A stretch of 64,000 nt of DNA from Xylanimonas ulmi (GTDB lineage Bacteria; Actinomycetota; Actinomycetes; Actinomycetales; Cellulomonadaceae), in NCBI RefSeq assembly GCF_004216535.1, contig NZ_SGWX01000001.1, positions 1,922,001 through 1,986,000 of the forward strand, in the 5' to 3' direction. Shown here piece after piece: positions 1-9,884 of this stretch. The notes below the pieces were generated by a model. The model had not been told where the DNA came from. It was given only the letters and a program-made list of their open reading frames with translations, and made no database searches. The position numbers and the translations under genes are program-made. Within the stretch, counting starts at the first letter, position 1; every line of letters begins with the position of its first letter.

Positions 1-798
1 GATGTCCTCAACACGCACGTAGATGGGGTTGAGGAAGCGGCGCGAGGTCGGCAGGTAGGGCGACGGCGTCATGGGCGCCGTCGGCTCGGCCGCGGCGAGC
101 GGGTTGACCGCGACGAAGTCGGCGCCGCCGCGGTGCGCGGCCAGCCAGGCGATGTCCGCGAGGTCGGCGAGGTCGCCCAGACCCCACGACGTGCGCGAGC
201 GCACCGAGTACAGTTGCACCAGCAGGCCCCAGACCTGACCGTGCTCGACGGCGGGCGGCAGCGTCAGGCGCTGCGGGGTGACCACGAGCGTGGTCTTGAC
301 CTCGACTCCCTCGGTGCTCGCGTGCAGCGTGTGCCAGCCGAGCGGCAGGTCGGTCGGCACCGCGAACGTCGCGCGGCCCACGCGCCGCCCGTCGACCGTG
401 CGCGGCTCGACGTAGTGCTCGACCTGCGCCAGGTCGCGGCGCTCGCGTCGCCCGCGCGCGGGCGCGCCGGCCTCGGCGCCGTCGACCTCGGCCCAGACCT
501 CGACCGTGGCGCCGTCGGTGACGTGCACGGGGACGCTCGCCTCGACGCCCTGGCGCACGACGACGGTGGGCGGCAGCGTCTGGCGCCACTCGTCGTCGCG
601 CACGAGCGCGAGGCTCATCTGCACCTGGCGCGAGGAGGCCGCCGGAACGCCGAGCGCCTCCAGCACCGCGACCAGGGTCGAGGCGCGCACCTGTTGGGCG
701 CCTCCCTCGAAACCGTAGAACTCGGTGCGCACACCGTGGCTGTGGGCGAGCTCGATGAGCTCGGCGGGGACCTCGTCGGGCGTCGTCTCAAAGCTCAC
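1..798 (-). CDS. malQ: 4-alpha-glucanotransferase (amylomaltase), N-terminal part
   Basis: Amylomaltase moves maltodextrin segments between glucan chains in the cytoplasm during maltose or glycogen breakdown. Only the first 266 codons are in the window. The family is recognised from the start of the catalytic barrel near the truncated end: the segments LLVQLYSVRSRTSWGLGDL, then ADFVAVNPL, then SPYLPTSRRFLNPIYVR, typical of GH77. The preceding ~180 residues match the extra N-terminal region and beta-sandwich of actinobacterial MalQ. I chose GTG at 798 (MSFETTP...); an in-frame GTG at 804 is equally possible. It is divergent from the MscS-type gene. The rest of the enzyme lies off the left edge, so intactness cannot be judged. 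Confidence 0.88.
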   Translation of the reverse strand, partial: MSFETTPDEVPAELIELAHSHGVRTEFYGFEGGAQQVRASTLVAVLEALGVPAASSRQVQMSLALVRDDEWRQTLPPTVVVRQGVEASVPVHVTDGATVEVWAEVDGAEAGAPARGRRERRDLAQVEHYVEPRTVDGRRVGRATFAVPTDLPLGWHTLHASTEGVEVKTTLVVTPQRLTLPPAVEHGQVWGLLVQLYSVRSRTSWGLGDLADLADIAWLAAHRGGADFVAVNPLAAAEPTAPMTPSPYLPTSRRFLNPIYVRVEDI

Positions 799-922
799 AG
801 GCACGATCTTGCCACCTGACCTGTGCGGCAGCCCGACGGCGCCCAGCCCGTCGGCGCTTGATGCCCCCGGATGCGTCGCCGTGTCGCCGCGTACCCGGCA
901 CGGCGCCTTCACACGGCGCGGT

Positions 923-928
923 TACCGT
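923..928 (+). promoter_or_regulatory. Putative -10 box, leaderless start of the MscS-type gene
   Basis: TACCGT matches TANNNT and ends 7 bases before the GTG at 936, so transcription would start at or next to the start codon. No clear -35 is visible. Confidence 0.4.
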
Positions 929-935
929 AAGCGCC

Positions 936-1970
936 GTGACCCACACGCCCACGCTCGCCTCGGCCCGTCTCGCGGCCGACACGCCCTCCCCCACCCCCAC
1001 CGACGTCGTCGACCTGACGGTCGACAAGGCCGCGCGCTTCTGGGACTGGTTCACCGGCTGGCCGCTGCACGTGCTGCTCATCCTGGTGATCGGCGCGCTG
1101 GTGCTCGTGCTGGTGCGCCGCACCATCGCGCACGTCTCCGAGCGCATCGCGAACGGCTACCACCGCGCGTACGCCGCGGTGGCCGATGACGCCGAGACGC
1201 CCGCGGCGAGCGGGCGGCGCAAAAGCCGGGGGCCGCGCGTCGTCCTGGTCGAGGACACCCTCGGGCTGGTGACCCCCGAGGTCAAGCAGCGCCGCGCCCA
1301 GCGCGCGCGCACCGTGGGCTCGGTGCTCGGCTCGGCGGCGAACATCGTCATCGGCGCCGTGATGGCCCTGATGATCCTGACGGCCGTGGGCGCCGGTGAC
1401 GTCGTGACGCCGCTGCTCGCCTCGGCCGGCGTCGTCGGCGTCGCGGTCGGCTTCGGCGCCCAGAGCCTGGTGCGCGACTTCCTGTCAGGCATCTTCATCC
1501 TCATCGAGGACCAGTTCGGGGTGGGCGACGAGGTCGACCTGGGCGCGGGCGCGGTCGGCGTCGTGGAGAGGGTGGACCTGCGCCTGACGCATGTGCGCAG
1601 CTTCGACGGCACCCTGTGGCACGTGCGCAACGGCGAGATCCTGCGCGCGGGCAACCACACGCAGCAGTGGGCGCGCGCGGTGGCGAAGGTCGCGGTGCCC
1701 GTCGGCTCCGACGTCGAGACGGTCCGCGCGGCGCTCTCCCGCGCCGTCGACGTCGTGCGCGCCGACCCCGCCATGGCGGCCCACCTCATCGAGACGCCCC
1801 AGGTGCGCGGCGTGGACGAGCTGGGCGACGGGTCCTACACGTTCACGCTGCACGGTCGGGTGCGCCCGGGCGCCGACGGCGACGTCGCGCGCGCGCTGCT
1901 GGTGCGGGCACAGCTTGAGCTGCTGCACGCGGGGGTCATCGAGGCCGCCGACGCGCCCAACCAGCCCTGA
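936..1970 (+). CDS. MscS-family small-conductance mechanosensitive channel
   Basis: Inner-membrane channel that opens under membrane tension and releases solutes on hypo-osmotic shock. The 344-residue product has a hydrophobic segment at about 44-60, a basic loop, a second at about 132-152 and the pore-lining third helix at about 158-188, where the Gly/Ala pattern GVVGVAVGFGAQSLVRDFLSG is diagnostic of MscS. The cytoplasmic beta domain follows (VGDEVDLGAGAVGVVERVDL). GTG at 936 is preferred over an upstream ATG at 858 because it fits the promoter position and removes a low-complexity extension. A strong hairpin lies 28 bases after the stop. The family is certain; gating is not inferable. Confidence 0.9.
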   Translation: MTHTPTLASARLAADTPSPTPTDVVDLTVDKAARFWDWFTGWPLHVLLILVIGALVLVLVRRTIAHVSERIANGYHRAYAAVADDAETPAASGRRKSRGPRVVLVEDTLGLVTPEVKQRRAQRARTVGSVLGSAANIVIGAVMALMILTAVGAGDVVTPLLASAGVVGVAVGFGAQSLVRDFLSGIFILIEDQFGVGDEVDLGAGAVGVVERVDLRLTHVRSFDGTLWHVRNGEILRAGNHTQQWARAVAKVAVPVGSDVETVRAALSRAVDVVRADPAMAAHLIETPQVRGVDELGDGSYTFTLHGRVRPGADGDVARALLVRAQLELLHAGVIEAADAPNQP

Positions 1971-1997
1971 GCACCGCGCGTCCTGGCGCGACGACGA

Positions 1998-2026
1998 GCG
2001 CCCCGCGGCCGGCGGCCGCGGGGCGC
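1998..2026. terminator. Bidirectional hairpin terminator between convergent genes
   Basis: A perfect 13-bp GC stem (1998-2010 with 2014-2026) and 3-base loop sit between the MscS-type gene (+) and the IIB gene (-). There is no U-tract, as is usual in high-GC actinobacteria. Confidence 0.75.
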
Positions 2027-2038
2027 CCGTCGAGTGGG

Positions 2039-2272
2039 TCAGGCGCGCAGCAGGTCCAGCTCGGCGGCGAGGTCGTCGGCCTCAGGCCCCACGATCACCT
2101 GGATCACCCGGCCTGAGCGCACGACGCCGAACGCGCCCGACTGCTTGAGCCGCGGCTCGTCGACGAGCTCGGGGTCGCTCACCTGCACGCGCAATCGCGT
2201 GATGCACGGCTCAAGCTCCTGGATGTTCGCCGTGCCACCCAGGGCCGCGAGAATCTGGTCCGCCTTGGTCAT
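2039..2272 (-). CDS. Stand-alone PTS glucose-type EIIB domain
   Basis: A 77-residue single domain matching the IIB phosphocarrier of glucose/N-acetylglucosamine PTS permeases. IIB takes phosphate from IIA on a cysteine and passes it to the sugar bound by IIC. The catalytic Cys is C23 in the canonical context CITRLRV. ATG at 2272 is preceded by a purine-rich GGGAGACGGAAG. No IIC, IIA or sugar regulator gene is nearby, so it is either a partner of a permease encoded elsewhere or a regulatory phosphoacceptor. The divergent neighbour is the truncated haemoglobin gene. Confidence 0.85.
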   Translation of the reverse strand: MTKADQILAALGGTANIQELEPCITRLRVQVSDPELVDEPRLKQSGAFGVVRSGRVIQVIVGPEADDLAAELDLLRA

Positions 2273-2381
2273 CTTCCGTCTCCCGTCCCGTGCGCCTTTG
2301 CAGGTCGCTGCCAGCCTAGACCTCCCATGCCCATCCTGGAGCACGTCGTCGGCTCGCGCGCGTGTCTGGCACGATGACCCG

Positions 2382-2765
2382 GTGACACCTGCCACCTTCT
2401 ATGACGCCGTCGGCGGGCACACGACGTTCGTGCGACTCGTCGACCGCTTTTACGAGGGCGTGGCCGACGACGACGTGCTGCGCCCGATGTACCCCGAGCA
2501 GGACCTCGGGCCCGCCAAGGAGCGGCTGACCCTGTTCCTGGAGCAGTACTGGGGCGGCCCGACGACGTACTCGCAGACCCGCGGCCACCCGCGGCTGCGC
2601 ATGCGCCACGCGCCGTTCAAGGTCAACCCCGAGGCGCGCGACCGGTGGCTGGCCCACATGCGCGAGGCGGTGACCTCGCTCGGCCTCGCGCCCCTGCACG
2701 AGTCGCAGCTCTGGGACTACCTGGAGCGCGCGGCCTTCTCCCTGATCAACACCTTCGAGGAGTGA
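2382..2765 (+). CDS. glbO: Group II truncated haemoglobin (trHbO)
   Basis: Small haem protein binding O2 and related ligands, linked in actinobacteria to oxygen, peroxide or NO chemistry. The 127-residue product has the 2-on-2 globin pattern: FYDAVGG at the start, Tyr24 in the distal B helix, the [11 protein letters not shown] segment, proximal His76 in [10 protein letters not shown] and Trp89 in the G helix, typical of group II. GTG at 2382 gives the usual family length; longer in-frame starts would add an unrelated tail. The thioesterase gene follows 7 bases after the stop, so the two are probably cotranscribed. Confidence 0.92.
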   Translation: MTPATFYDAVGGHTTFVRLVDRFYEGVADDDVLRPMYPEQDLGPAKERLTLFLEQYWGGPTTYSQTRGHPRLRMRHAPFKVNPEARDRWLAHMREAVTSLGLAPLHESQLWDYLERAAFSLINTFEE

Positions 2766-2772
2766 GAGCCCG

Positions 2773-3672
2773 GTGACCGACAAGCCTGACGCGCCCGACG
2801 CGCTCGACCGCCTGCTGGCCGTCCTCGACCTGCGCGAGGTCGACGGCTGGGGGCCCCGCGGCGAGGACGACCTGTGGCGCGGCGACTCCGTGCCCGGCCT
2901 AGCGGCCCGCGTCTACGGCGGGCAGGTGCTGGCGCAGGCGATCATCGCGTGCGGCCGCACCGTGGCCGACGACCGCGCCCCGCACTCGATGCACGGGTAC
3001 TTCCTGCGCGAGGGCGCGCTCGACGTGCCCATCGACTTCGCGGTCGAGCGTCTGCGCGACGGGCGCTCGTTCAGCGCGCGACGCAGCCACGCGATCCAGC
3101 ACGGTCAGCCGATCCTCTCGCTGACGGTGTCGTTCCAGGAGGACCAGCCCAGCTACGACTACCAGCGCTCGGCGCCCACCGACGTGCCGCCGCCCGAGGC
3201 GGTCGACAGCGCGTTCACGCTGCTGGCCGACCAGGACCACCCGGCGGCCCGCTGGTGGTCGACCGACTCGGCGTTCGAGCTCGCCCACGTCGGGCGCGCG
3301 CTCTACGTCGCGCCGGACCCGACGCCGTCGGACCGGCAGATGGTGTGGATGCGAGCGCGGCGCCGCATCGACTCCGACGACCGGCTGCTGCACCGCGCGC
3401 TGCTGGCGTACGCGTGCGACCAGGTCATGCTGGAGCCGGCGCTGCGGGCCGCGGGCAAGGCGTGGGTCGACGCGGGGCCGAACCTGGCGATCGCGAGCCT
3501 CGACCACGCCATGTGGTGGCACCGCGACGCGCGGGCCGACGACTGGCTGCTGTACGTCCAGGAGTCGCCGACGGCGCAGGGCGGCCGCGCGCTCGGGTTC
3601 GCGCGCGTCTACACGCGCGAGGGCGTGCTGGTCGCCTCGATCGCCCAGGAGGGCATGGTCCGGATGCGCTGA
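2773..3672 (+). CDS. tesB: Acyl-CoA thioesterase II (TesB family)
   Basis: Hydrolyses medium/long-chain acyl-CoA to free acid and CoA. The 299-residue protein has the double hot-dog layout: the N-terminal half contains VYGGQVLAQAI and SMHGYFLREG, followed by LRDGRSFSARR, all characteristic; the C-terminal half ends with GRALGFARVYTREGVLVASIAQEGMVR, the family's closing strand. GTG at 2773 lies just after the globin stop (GAGAG upstream). Its stop codon is inside a hairpin shared with the convergent thioesterase gene. Length is normal for TesB. Confidence 0.93.
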   Translation: MTDKPDAPDALDRLLAVLDLREVDGWGPRGEDDLWRGDSVPGLAARVYGGQVLAQAIIACGRTVADDRAPHSMHGYFLREGALDVPIDFAVERLRDGRSFSARRSHAIQHGQPILSLTVSFQEDQPSYDYQRSAPTDVPPPEAVDSAFTLLADQDHPAARWWSTDSAFELAHVGRALYVAPDPTPSDRQMVWMRARRRIDSDDRLLHRALLAYACDQVMLEPALRAAGKAWVDAGPNLAIASLDHAMWWHRDARADDWLLYVQESPTAQGGRALGFARVYTREGVLVASIAQEGMVRMR

Positions 3673-3687
3673 CGGGCGCCGTCAGCG
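3667..3687. terminator. Hairpin containing both stop codons of convergent genes
   Basis: A perfect 9-bp stem with a 3-base loop. TGA of tesB (3670-3672) and the reverse-strand TGA of the hot-dog thioesterase (3684-3682) sit in opposite arms, so one symmetric element could end both transcripts. Confidence 0.55.
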
Positions 3688-4179
3688 GCGGAAGACGACC
3701 GGCGGCTCCTGGTAGTCGGCCCAGGCCGCCCGCTCGGCGTCGGTGATGCGCCGCGGGCGGCCGCTCGCCGCGTCGACCACCACGATCGTGGTCAGCGCGC
3801 GCACGTACGGCTCGTGCCCCGAGGCGGGCGCGGAGCGCGGGAATCCGCCCGGGGCGCCGTCGTGCACCTCGTAGCAGACCTGTAGCGAGGCGCCGCCGAT
3901 GTCCCCGATCCACAGTTCGACGCGCACCGGCTGGCGTGTGAAGCCCAGCGGACGCAGATAGTCGATCTGTTGCCCGGCGACGAAGGTGTGGCTCGACGAG
4001 CGCGGACCGGTCTCCAGGATGGCCGTGGGCCAGTCCTCCCCGACCTCGTCGGGCGAGTGCCTCCAGAAGGCCGTGATGCGGGCCTCCTCCAGGATGCGGA
4101 ACATCTCGACGTTGTTGACGTGCTGGTACGCGTCAAGGTCGGACCAGCGGGTGTTGACGGGCACGTGCAGTCGGGTCAC
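3682..4179 (-). CDS. Hot-dog acyl-CoA thioesterase (4HBT/YbgC-like)
   Basis: A single hot-dog domain of 165 residues. The N-terminal motif VNTRWSDLDAYQHVNNVEMFRILEEAR carries the Asp and the HVNN box typical of 4-hydroxybenzoyl-CoA thioesterase relatives, which hydrolyse acyl-CoA or acyl-carrier thioesters. The middle contains VAGQQIDYLRPLGF and the strand WIGDIGGASLQVCYEV. The substrate cannot be read from sequence. GTG at 4179 is supported by a TANNNT box right upstream. It converges on tesB; the two share a terminator, not an operon. Confidence 0.88.
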   Translation of the reverse strand: MTRLHVPVNTRWSDLDAYQHVNNVEMFRILEEARITAFWRHSPDEVGEDWPTAILETGPRSSSHTFVAGQQIDYLRPLGFTRQPVRVELWIGDIGGASLQVCYEVHDGAPGGFPRSAPASGHEPYVRALTTIVVVDAASGRPRRITDAERAAWADYQEPPVVFRR

Positions 4180-4185
4180 TCGCGC

Positions 4186-4191
4186 AGGCTA
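4186..4191 (-). promoter_or_regulatory. Putative -10 box, leaderless start of the hot-dog thioesterase
   Basis: On the minus strand TAGCCT occupies -12 to -7 relative to the GTG at 4179. It lies between that start and the stop of the upstream GTPase gene at 4195, giving the thioesterase its own promoter. Confidence 0.45.
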
Positions 4192-4194
4192 TCC

Positions 4195-5913
4195 TCACGA
4201 CGCCGCGATCGACGCCGCGGCGCGCGTGCGCGCGAGCGCGACCATCTCGTCGGCCACCGGGACGCGCACGAGGTCGTCGGCGACCCGAGCCACCGACTCG
4301 CGCAGCCGCTTGCGCGCCCGGACCGCGCGCCGCCGCGCTCCGAGGCTGGCGCACACCCGTGAGCCCGCCGCGAGCAGCACTCCGACGACGGCGCCGGCGA
4401 GCACGAGCACGGTTCCCCACGGCACGTCGAGGCCCGCGCCCTGCCCACCCCACGCGTCCCCACCCACGGTGAGCACCGGCGTCGGCAGTTGCGGGAGCTG
4501 GAAGTAGGAGAGGGCGAACGCGGCGGCGAGCCACACCAGCCCGACCACGGCGGCGGCCAGCACCAGCCACTGCAGCACTCCGACGACGCGCCACCACAGC
4601 GGGCGGCGCCCGGCCTCCAGGCGGGTGCCGACCACGGCCTGGTCGAGCGCGTCGGGCAGCCGGTCGAGACCGTCCTGCGCGCGGCGGCGGGCGCTGAGCA
4701 CCCACGGGTCGGGCGCGCCCGCGGTCATCTGGTCGACGTAGGCGCGCACGGCCGACGCCGCCGACGCGCGCACGCCGGGCCGGGTCGCGGGCAGCGAGCT
4801 GCGCACCAGGTCAGGCCGGTCCTCGGGCAGCCGCGCCGCGTCGGGCGCCAAGCCGAGGCGGCGCAGCGGGTCGGGCCGTAGCCGCCCGATCCACCGCGTC
4901 AGCGGCCAGCCGGTGGCGGCGCGGGCGTCCTTGGTCGCCGAGCGCCGCACGGCCTCGACGACGGTCGGCACACCCGCGGAGTCCTCAAGGGCCGCGACGA
5001 GCGCGCCCTTGGCCCGCTCCCCCGCGCGCTGCGACGGCGCCTGGCCGCTCGCGGCGAGGATGCGCTCGGCGACGGCGCGCTCGTCGAGCACGAGGCGCGC
5101 GGTGGCCGCCTCACGCCGTTGCGCAGCCTCGGCGAGCAGGCCGCGCAGTGCGTGGACGCCCTCGCCCGTGCGCGCCGAGGCCGTCAGCACGCGCGCGCCG
5201 CCCAACCCGTCAGCGGCCACGAGCCGCTCCAGGTCGGCGCGCATGGCCTCGGCGTCGGACACGCTGAGCCGGTCGATCTGGTTGAGCACCACGACGACGA
5301 CGTCGGCGCGCCCCGCCAGGGGGCGCAGGTAGCGCTCGTGCAGCGCCGCGTCGGCGTACTTCTGCGGGTCGACGACCCACACCAGCAGGTCGGCGCGCTC
5401 GACGAGGCGTTCGGCGCGCACCCGGTGCTCGACGACGACCGAGTCGTGGTCGGGCAGGTCGAGCAGCACCAGCCCGGTCGTGACGCCCGCGGGGGTGCGG
5501 TGACGGCGGAACAGCCCGGTGACCGAGCGGGTGGGTCCGGTGCGCGCGGGCGGCTCCTCCTCGGGCGCCGGGCCTGCGGGCATCTGGTGGCGGGACGGCA
5601 CGTCGAGCCAGTCGAGCAGCGGGTCGGCGCCCGCGCCCCAGACCGCCGCCATGGCGTGCGACGTCGTCGGGCGGCGCACGCCGGGGGTGGCGATCTGCTC
5701 CCCCGCGACGGCGTTGAACACGCTCGACTTGCCCGAGCCGGTCGCGCCGGCGAGCGCGACGACGGTGTGCTCGGCGGACAGGCCACCGCGCTCGCGGGCC
5801 CGTTCGGCGACGCGGCGGGCGTCGTCGAGCAGCGGCGCGTCGAGCCGCCCGGCCGCCTCGCGCACGGCGGCCTCCAGCGCCGCGGTGCGCCCCGCGAGGT
5901 CGATGCGGCTCAT
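4195..5913 (-). CDS. Membrane-anchored dynamin-like/YfjP-type GTPase (cassette A, partner 2)
   Basis: A 572-residue GTPase. G1 is GATGSGKS (56-63), a switch-I-like RPTT follows, G3 is DLPDHDS and G4 is NQID, so the nucleotide site looks complete. Two hydrophobic stretches near residues 445-473 and 505-523 suggest a membrane hairpin. The start at 5913 lies 19 bases after the stop of the larger GTPase, so the pair should be cotranscribed. It is clearly paralogous to the gene at 10502-12073 (same RPTT, DLPDHDS, VWVVDPQKYADxALH and NQID blocks). Bacterial pairs of one soluble and one membrane dynamin, such as Streptomyces DynA/DynB, act in membrane remodelling at division septa. A similar role is only inferred. 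Confidence 0.82.
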   Translation of the reverse strand: MSRIDLAGRTAALEAAVREAAGRLDAPLLDDARRVAERARERGGLSAEHTVVALAGATGSGKSSVFNAVAGEQIATPGVRRPTTSHAMAAVWGAGADPLLDWLDVPSRHQMPAGPAPEEEPPARTGPTRSVTGLFRRHRTPAGVTTGLVLLDLPDHDSVVVEHRVRAERLVERADLLVWVVDPQKYADAALHERYLRPLAGRADVVVVVLNQIDRLSVSDAEAMRADLERLVAADGLGGARVLTASARTGEGVHALRGLLAEAAQRREAATARLVLDERAVAERILAASGQAPSQRAGERAKGALVAALEDSAGVPTVVEAVRRSATKDARAATGWPLTRWIGRLRPDPLRRLGLAPDAARLPEDRPDLVRSSLPATRPGVRASAASAVRAYVDQMTAGAPDPWVLSARRRAQDGLDRLPDALDQAVVGTRLEAGRRPLWWRVVGVLQWLVLAAAVVGLVWLAAAFALSYFQLPQLPTPVLTVGGDAWGGQGAGLDVPWGTVLVLAGAVVGVLLAAGSRVCASLGARRRAVRARKRLRESVARVADDLVRVPVADEMVALARTRAAASIAAS

Positions 5914-5932
5914 GACCGCCTCCCGCGCGCGC

Positions 5933-8005
5933 TCATCGCGCGCCTCGGCGACCGAACAGGCGGCCCCACAGGCCGTGCCGCTCCTCGGAGGACTCGGGCC
6001 CAGTCCTCTCGTCGTCGGGCGCGCGCACCGCGGGCACGGGGTGGGAGGCGGGGCGCTCGGGCGGGCGCAGCGTCCCGGCGCCGCGCAGCAGGCGGCCCGT
6101 CCACGGGCGGGTCGCCTCGTCCTGGCCCGTGGGGCGCGTCGCGCGCTCGGTGCGCGCCGCGCCCTCGACGCGCCGGGCCGCGTCCCGCAGACCCGCTCCC
6201 CCCGCGTCGTCGGTGCCGAGCGCGTCGAGCTGGGCGCTGTAGCGCGCGGCCTGCCCGACCATGATGGTCTGCACGCGCGCGCCGAGGCGCTGCTTGGCCT
6301 GCGCCGCGAGCCGTCGCACGGCGTCGTCACCGAACACGGCCTCCAACAGCTTCTGCGCGAGCACCGCGGTGCCGCCCGCGATGCCGATCTCGGCGCCGGT
6401 GAGACCGGCGGTCGAGGCGAAGACGATGACCATGAGGCTGACGCCCAGGGCGTTGACGCCCAGCGACATCGCGCGCGCGGCGCCCCGCTTCGCCTGGCCC
6501 TGCTCGCGCACGAGCTCCAGCACGTCGCCCTGCCAGGCGCGCACCTGCTCGCCGATCTCGGCGCGCAGCCCGGACGACGTGCGGCTCAGCGCGAGCCCGT
6601 CGAGCAGCGCGGCGCCCGCCGCGTCCCCGGCCCACGACTCATAGGTGCGCTCAGCGGCGGACTCGGCGGCGTCGAGCACCACCGACTCCAGCCCGCTGGC
6701 GATCGCCTGCTCGACCTGCGGCGCCTGCGCGGGGCGGCCGCGGAAGAACCCGACGACGGCGTCGCGCACCCGTCCGACGCCCTTCTCGACGGCACGGAAG
6801 AACTCCCCCGTGCCGACGAAGTCCTGCCAGCGCGCGAGGACCTCGCCGCGCAGGATCGCCCCGTCCGAGGTCGCCGCGTCGACCGCGCGCGCCGCGTCCG
6901 CGTGGTGTCGCTCGACGGCGGCGCGCAGCCGGGCGTCGGCGGCCTCCTGCGCGTCGGCGGCGTCCGCGAGGAGCACCGCGCGCCGCACGAGGTCGTCGAC
7001 GACGCCGTCGCGCGTCGCGGTGATGACGCGCCGGCGGGCCTCGGGGTCGCCGCCCAGCCCCGACAGCCACGTCGAGACCTCGGCGACGGCGGCCTCGGGC
7101 AGCAGACCGTCGTCGAGCGCGCCGTCTCCCGCGTCGGACGCCTCGGGGATCACGAACACCGGCGCGGCGCCTAGCCCGTGCTCGCGCGCGAGGCGGCGCA
7201 GGTCGTCGACGACCTCCTCGGCGCCCGCGTCGACGCGGTCGAGCACGAGCGCGACCTGCGCGCGGCGCCGGGCCGCGGAGCGCAGCAGCTCCCACGGCAC
7301 GGCGTCGGCGTAGCGGGCGCCCGTGGTGACGAACAGCCACAGGTCGGCGGCGCCGAGCAGTTCGGTGGCCAGCTCGCGGTTGGCGGTCTCGACCGAGTCG
7401 ACGTCGGGGGCGTCGAGCAGCGCGAGTCCTTGCGGGACGGCGTCGCTCGCGACCAGGCGCAACGTGCGGGTCGGCGCCGGACGCGGCGCGCGGGCCTCAC
7501 CGCGCGCGGTGTCCTCGCCGGAGACGACCGCCTCGGGCTCCTGCCCGGCCTCGGTGACCCGCGCCAGCCCCGGCAGCACCCGGTCGGTGGCGAACCAGCG
7601 GGCGTCGAGCGGGTGGTGGGCCAGCACGGGGGCGCGGGTGGTGGGACGCAGCACGCCGGGCGCCGTGACGTGCTCGCCGAGGATCGAGTTGACCAGGGTC
7701 GACTTGCCCGCGCCGGTGGACCCGCCGACGACGACCAGCAGCGGCGCCCGCTCGGCGCGCAGGCGTGGCAGCAGGTAGTCGTCGAGCTGGTCGACCGCGC
7801 TGCCCAGGTCGGCGCGCGCCGCCGCGGCGCCCGGCGTCTCCAAGGGCAGGCGCAACGCGCCCAGGCGGGCCCGAAGCGTGTCGAGCGCGTCGACGAGCGC
7901 GGCCGCCTCGCGGTGCGTGGTCAGCGCCTGCGAGGCGGCGTCCGGCTCGACGCCCGACGCCGCCCCGCCTGCGGACGGCTGCGGGACGTCGTCGGGCGCG
8001 GTCAT
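5933..8005 (-). CDS. Dynamin-like GTPase (cassette A, partner 1)
   Basis: A 690-residue GTPase with G1 GGSTGAGKS (94-102), RPTT at the switch-I position and G3 DAPDVDS. The canonical NKxD is replaced by a DRVD-like segment. A long Ala/Arg-rich helical middle follows, with a hydrophobic/amphipathic patch (GVNALGVSLMVIVFASTAGL) and a charged C-terminal tail. It is the first gene of cassette A and is paralogous to 12070-13731, from which it differs by a longer C-terminal region. ettA ends 79 bases upstream on the same strand. The dynamin-like assignment rests on the N-terminal P-loop layout and the pairing; precise function is unknown. Confidence 0.8.
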   Translation of the reverse strand: MTAPDDVPQPSAGGAASGVEPDAASQALTTHREAAALVDALDTLRARLGALRLPLETPGAAAARADLGSAVDQLDDYLLPRLRAERAPLLVVVGGSTGAGKSTLVNSILGEHVTAPGVLRPTTRAPVLAHHPLDARWFATDRVLPGLARVTEAGQEPEAVVSGEDTARGEARAPRPAPTRTLRLVASDAVPQGLALLDAPDVDSVETANRELATELLGAADLWLFVTTGARYADAVPWELLRSAARRRAQVALVLDRVDAGAEEVVDDLRRLAREHGLGAAPVFVIPEASDAGDGALDDGLLPEAAVAEVSTWLSGLGGDPEARRRVITATRDGVVDDLVRRAVLLADAADAQEAADARLRAAVERHHADAARAVDAATSDGAILRGEVLARWQDFVGTGEFFRAVEKGVGRVRDAVVGFFRGRPAQAPQVEQAIASGLESVVLDAAESAAERTYESWAGDAAGAALLDGLALSRTSSGLRAEIGEQVRAWQGDVLELVREQGQAKRGAARAMSLGVNALGVSLMVIVFASTAGLTGAEIGIAGGTAVLAQKLLEAVFGDDAVRRLAAQAKQRLGARVQTIMVGQAARYSAQLDALGTDDAGGAGLRDAARRVEGAARTERATRPTGQDEATRPWTGRLLRGAGTLRPPERPASHPVPAVRAPDDERTGPESSEERHGLWGRLFGRRGAR

Positions 8006-8084
8006 GGTGCCAGTCTCACCCGCGCGGTGCGGGCGCGCAGGTCAGGGCGCGTCGGCGAGTCCGATCACCCGACGGGCGCGGCGC

Positions 8085-9767
<1,683 letters not shown>

Positions 9768-9841
9768 TGGCTTGTTTCCACCGTTTCGATCGCAGGTCCG
9801 TGGTGTGGCGGCCTCGACAGGCTCGACCGCCAGCACAGGGT

Positions 9842-9874
9842 CTGGGGGCCGCCGGGCGGCCGACGACCCCCCAG
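9842..9874 (-). terminator. Hairpin terminator downstream of ssb
   Basis: Outer arms CTGGGGG/CCCCCAG enclose a second GGCCGCC/GGCGGCC stem, 11 bases after the ssb stop. An inverted repeat of GGTCGAGCCTGTCGAG type lies beside it in the ettA 5' region. Confidence 0.55.
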
Positions 9875-9884
9875 CCTACGGCCC

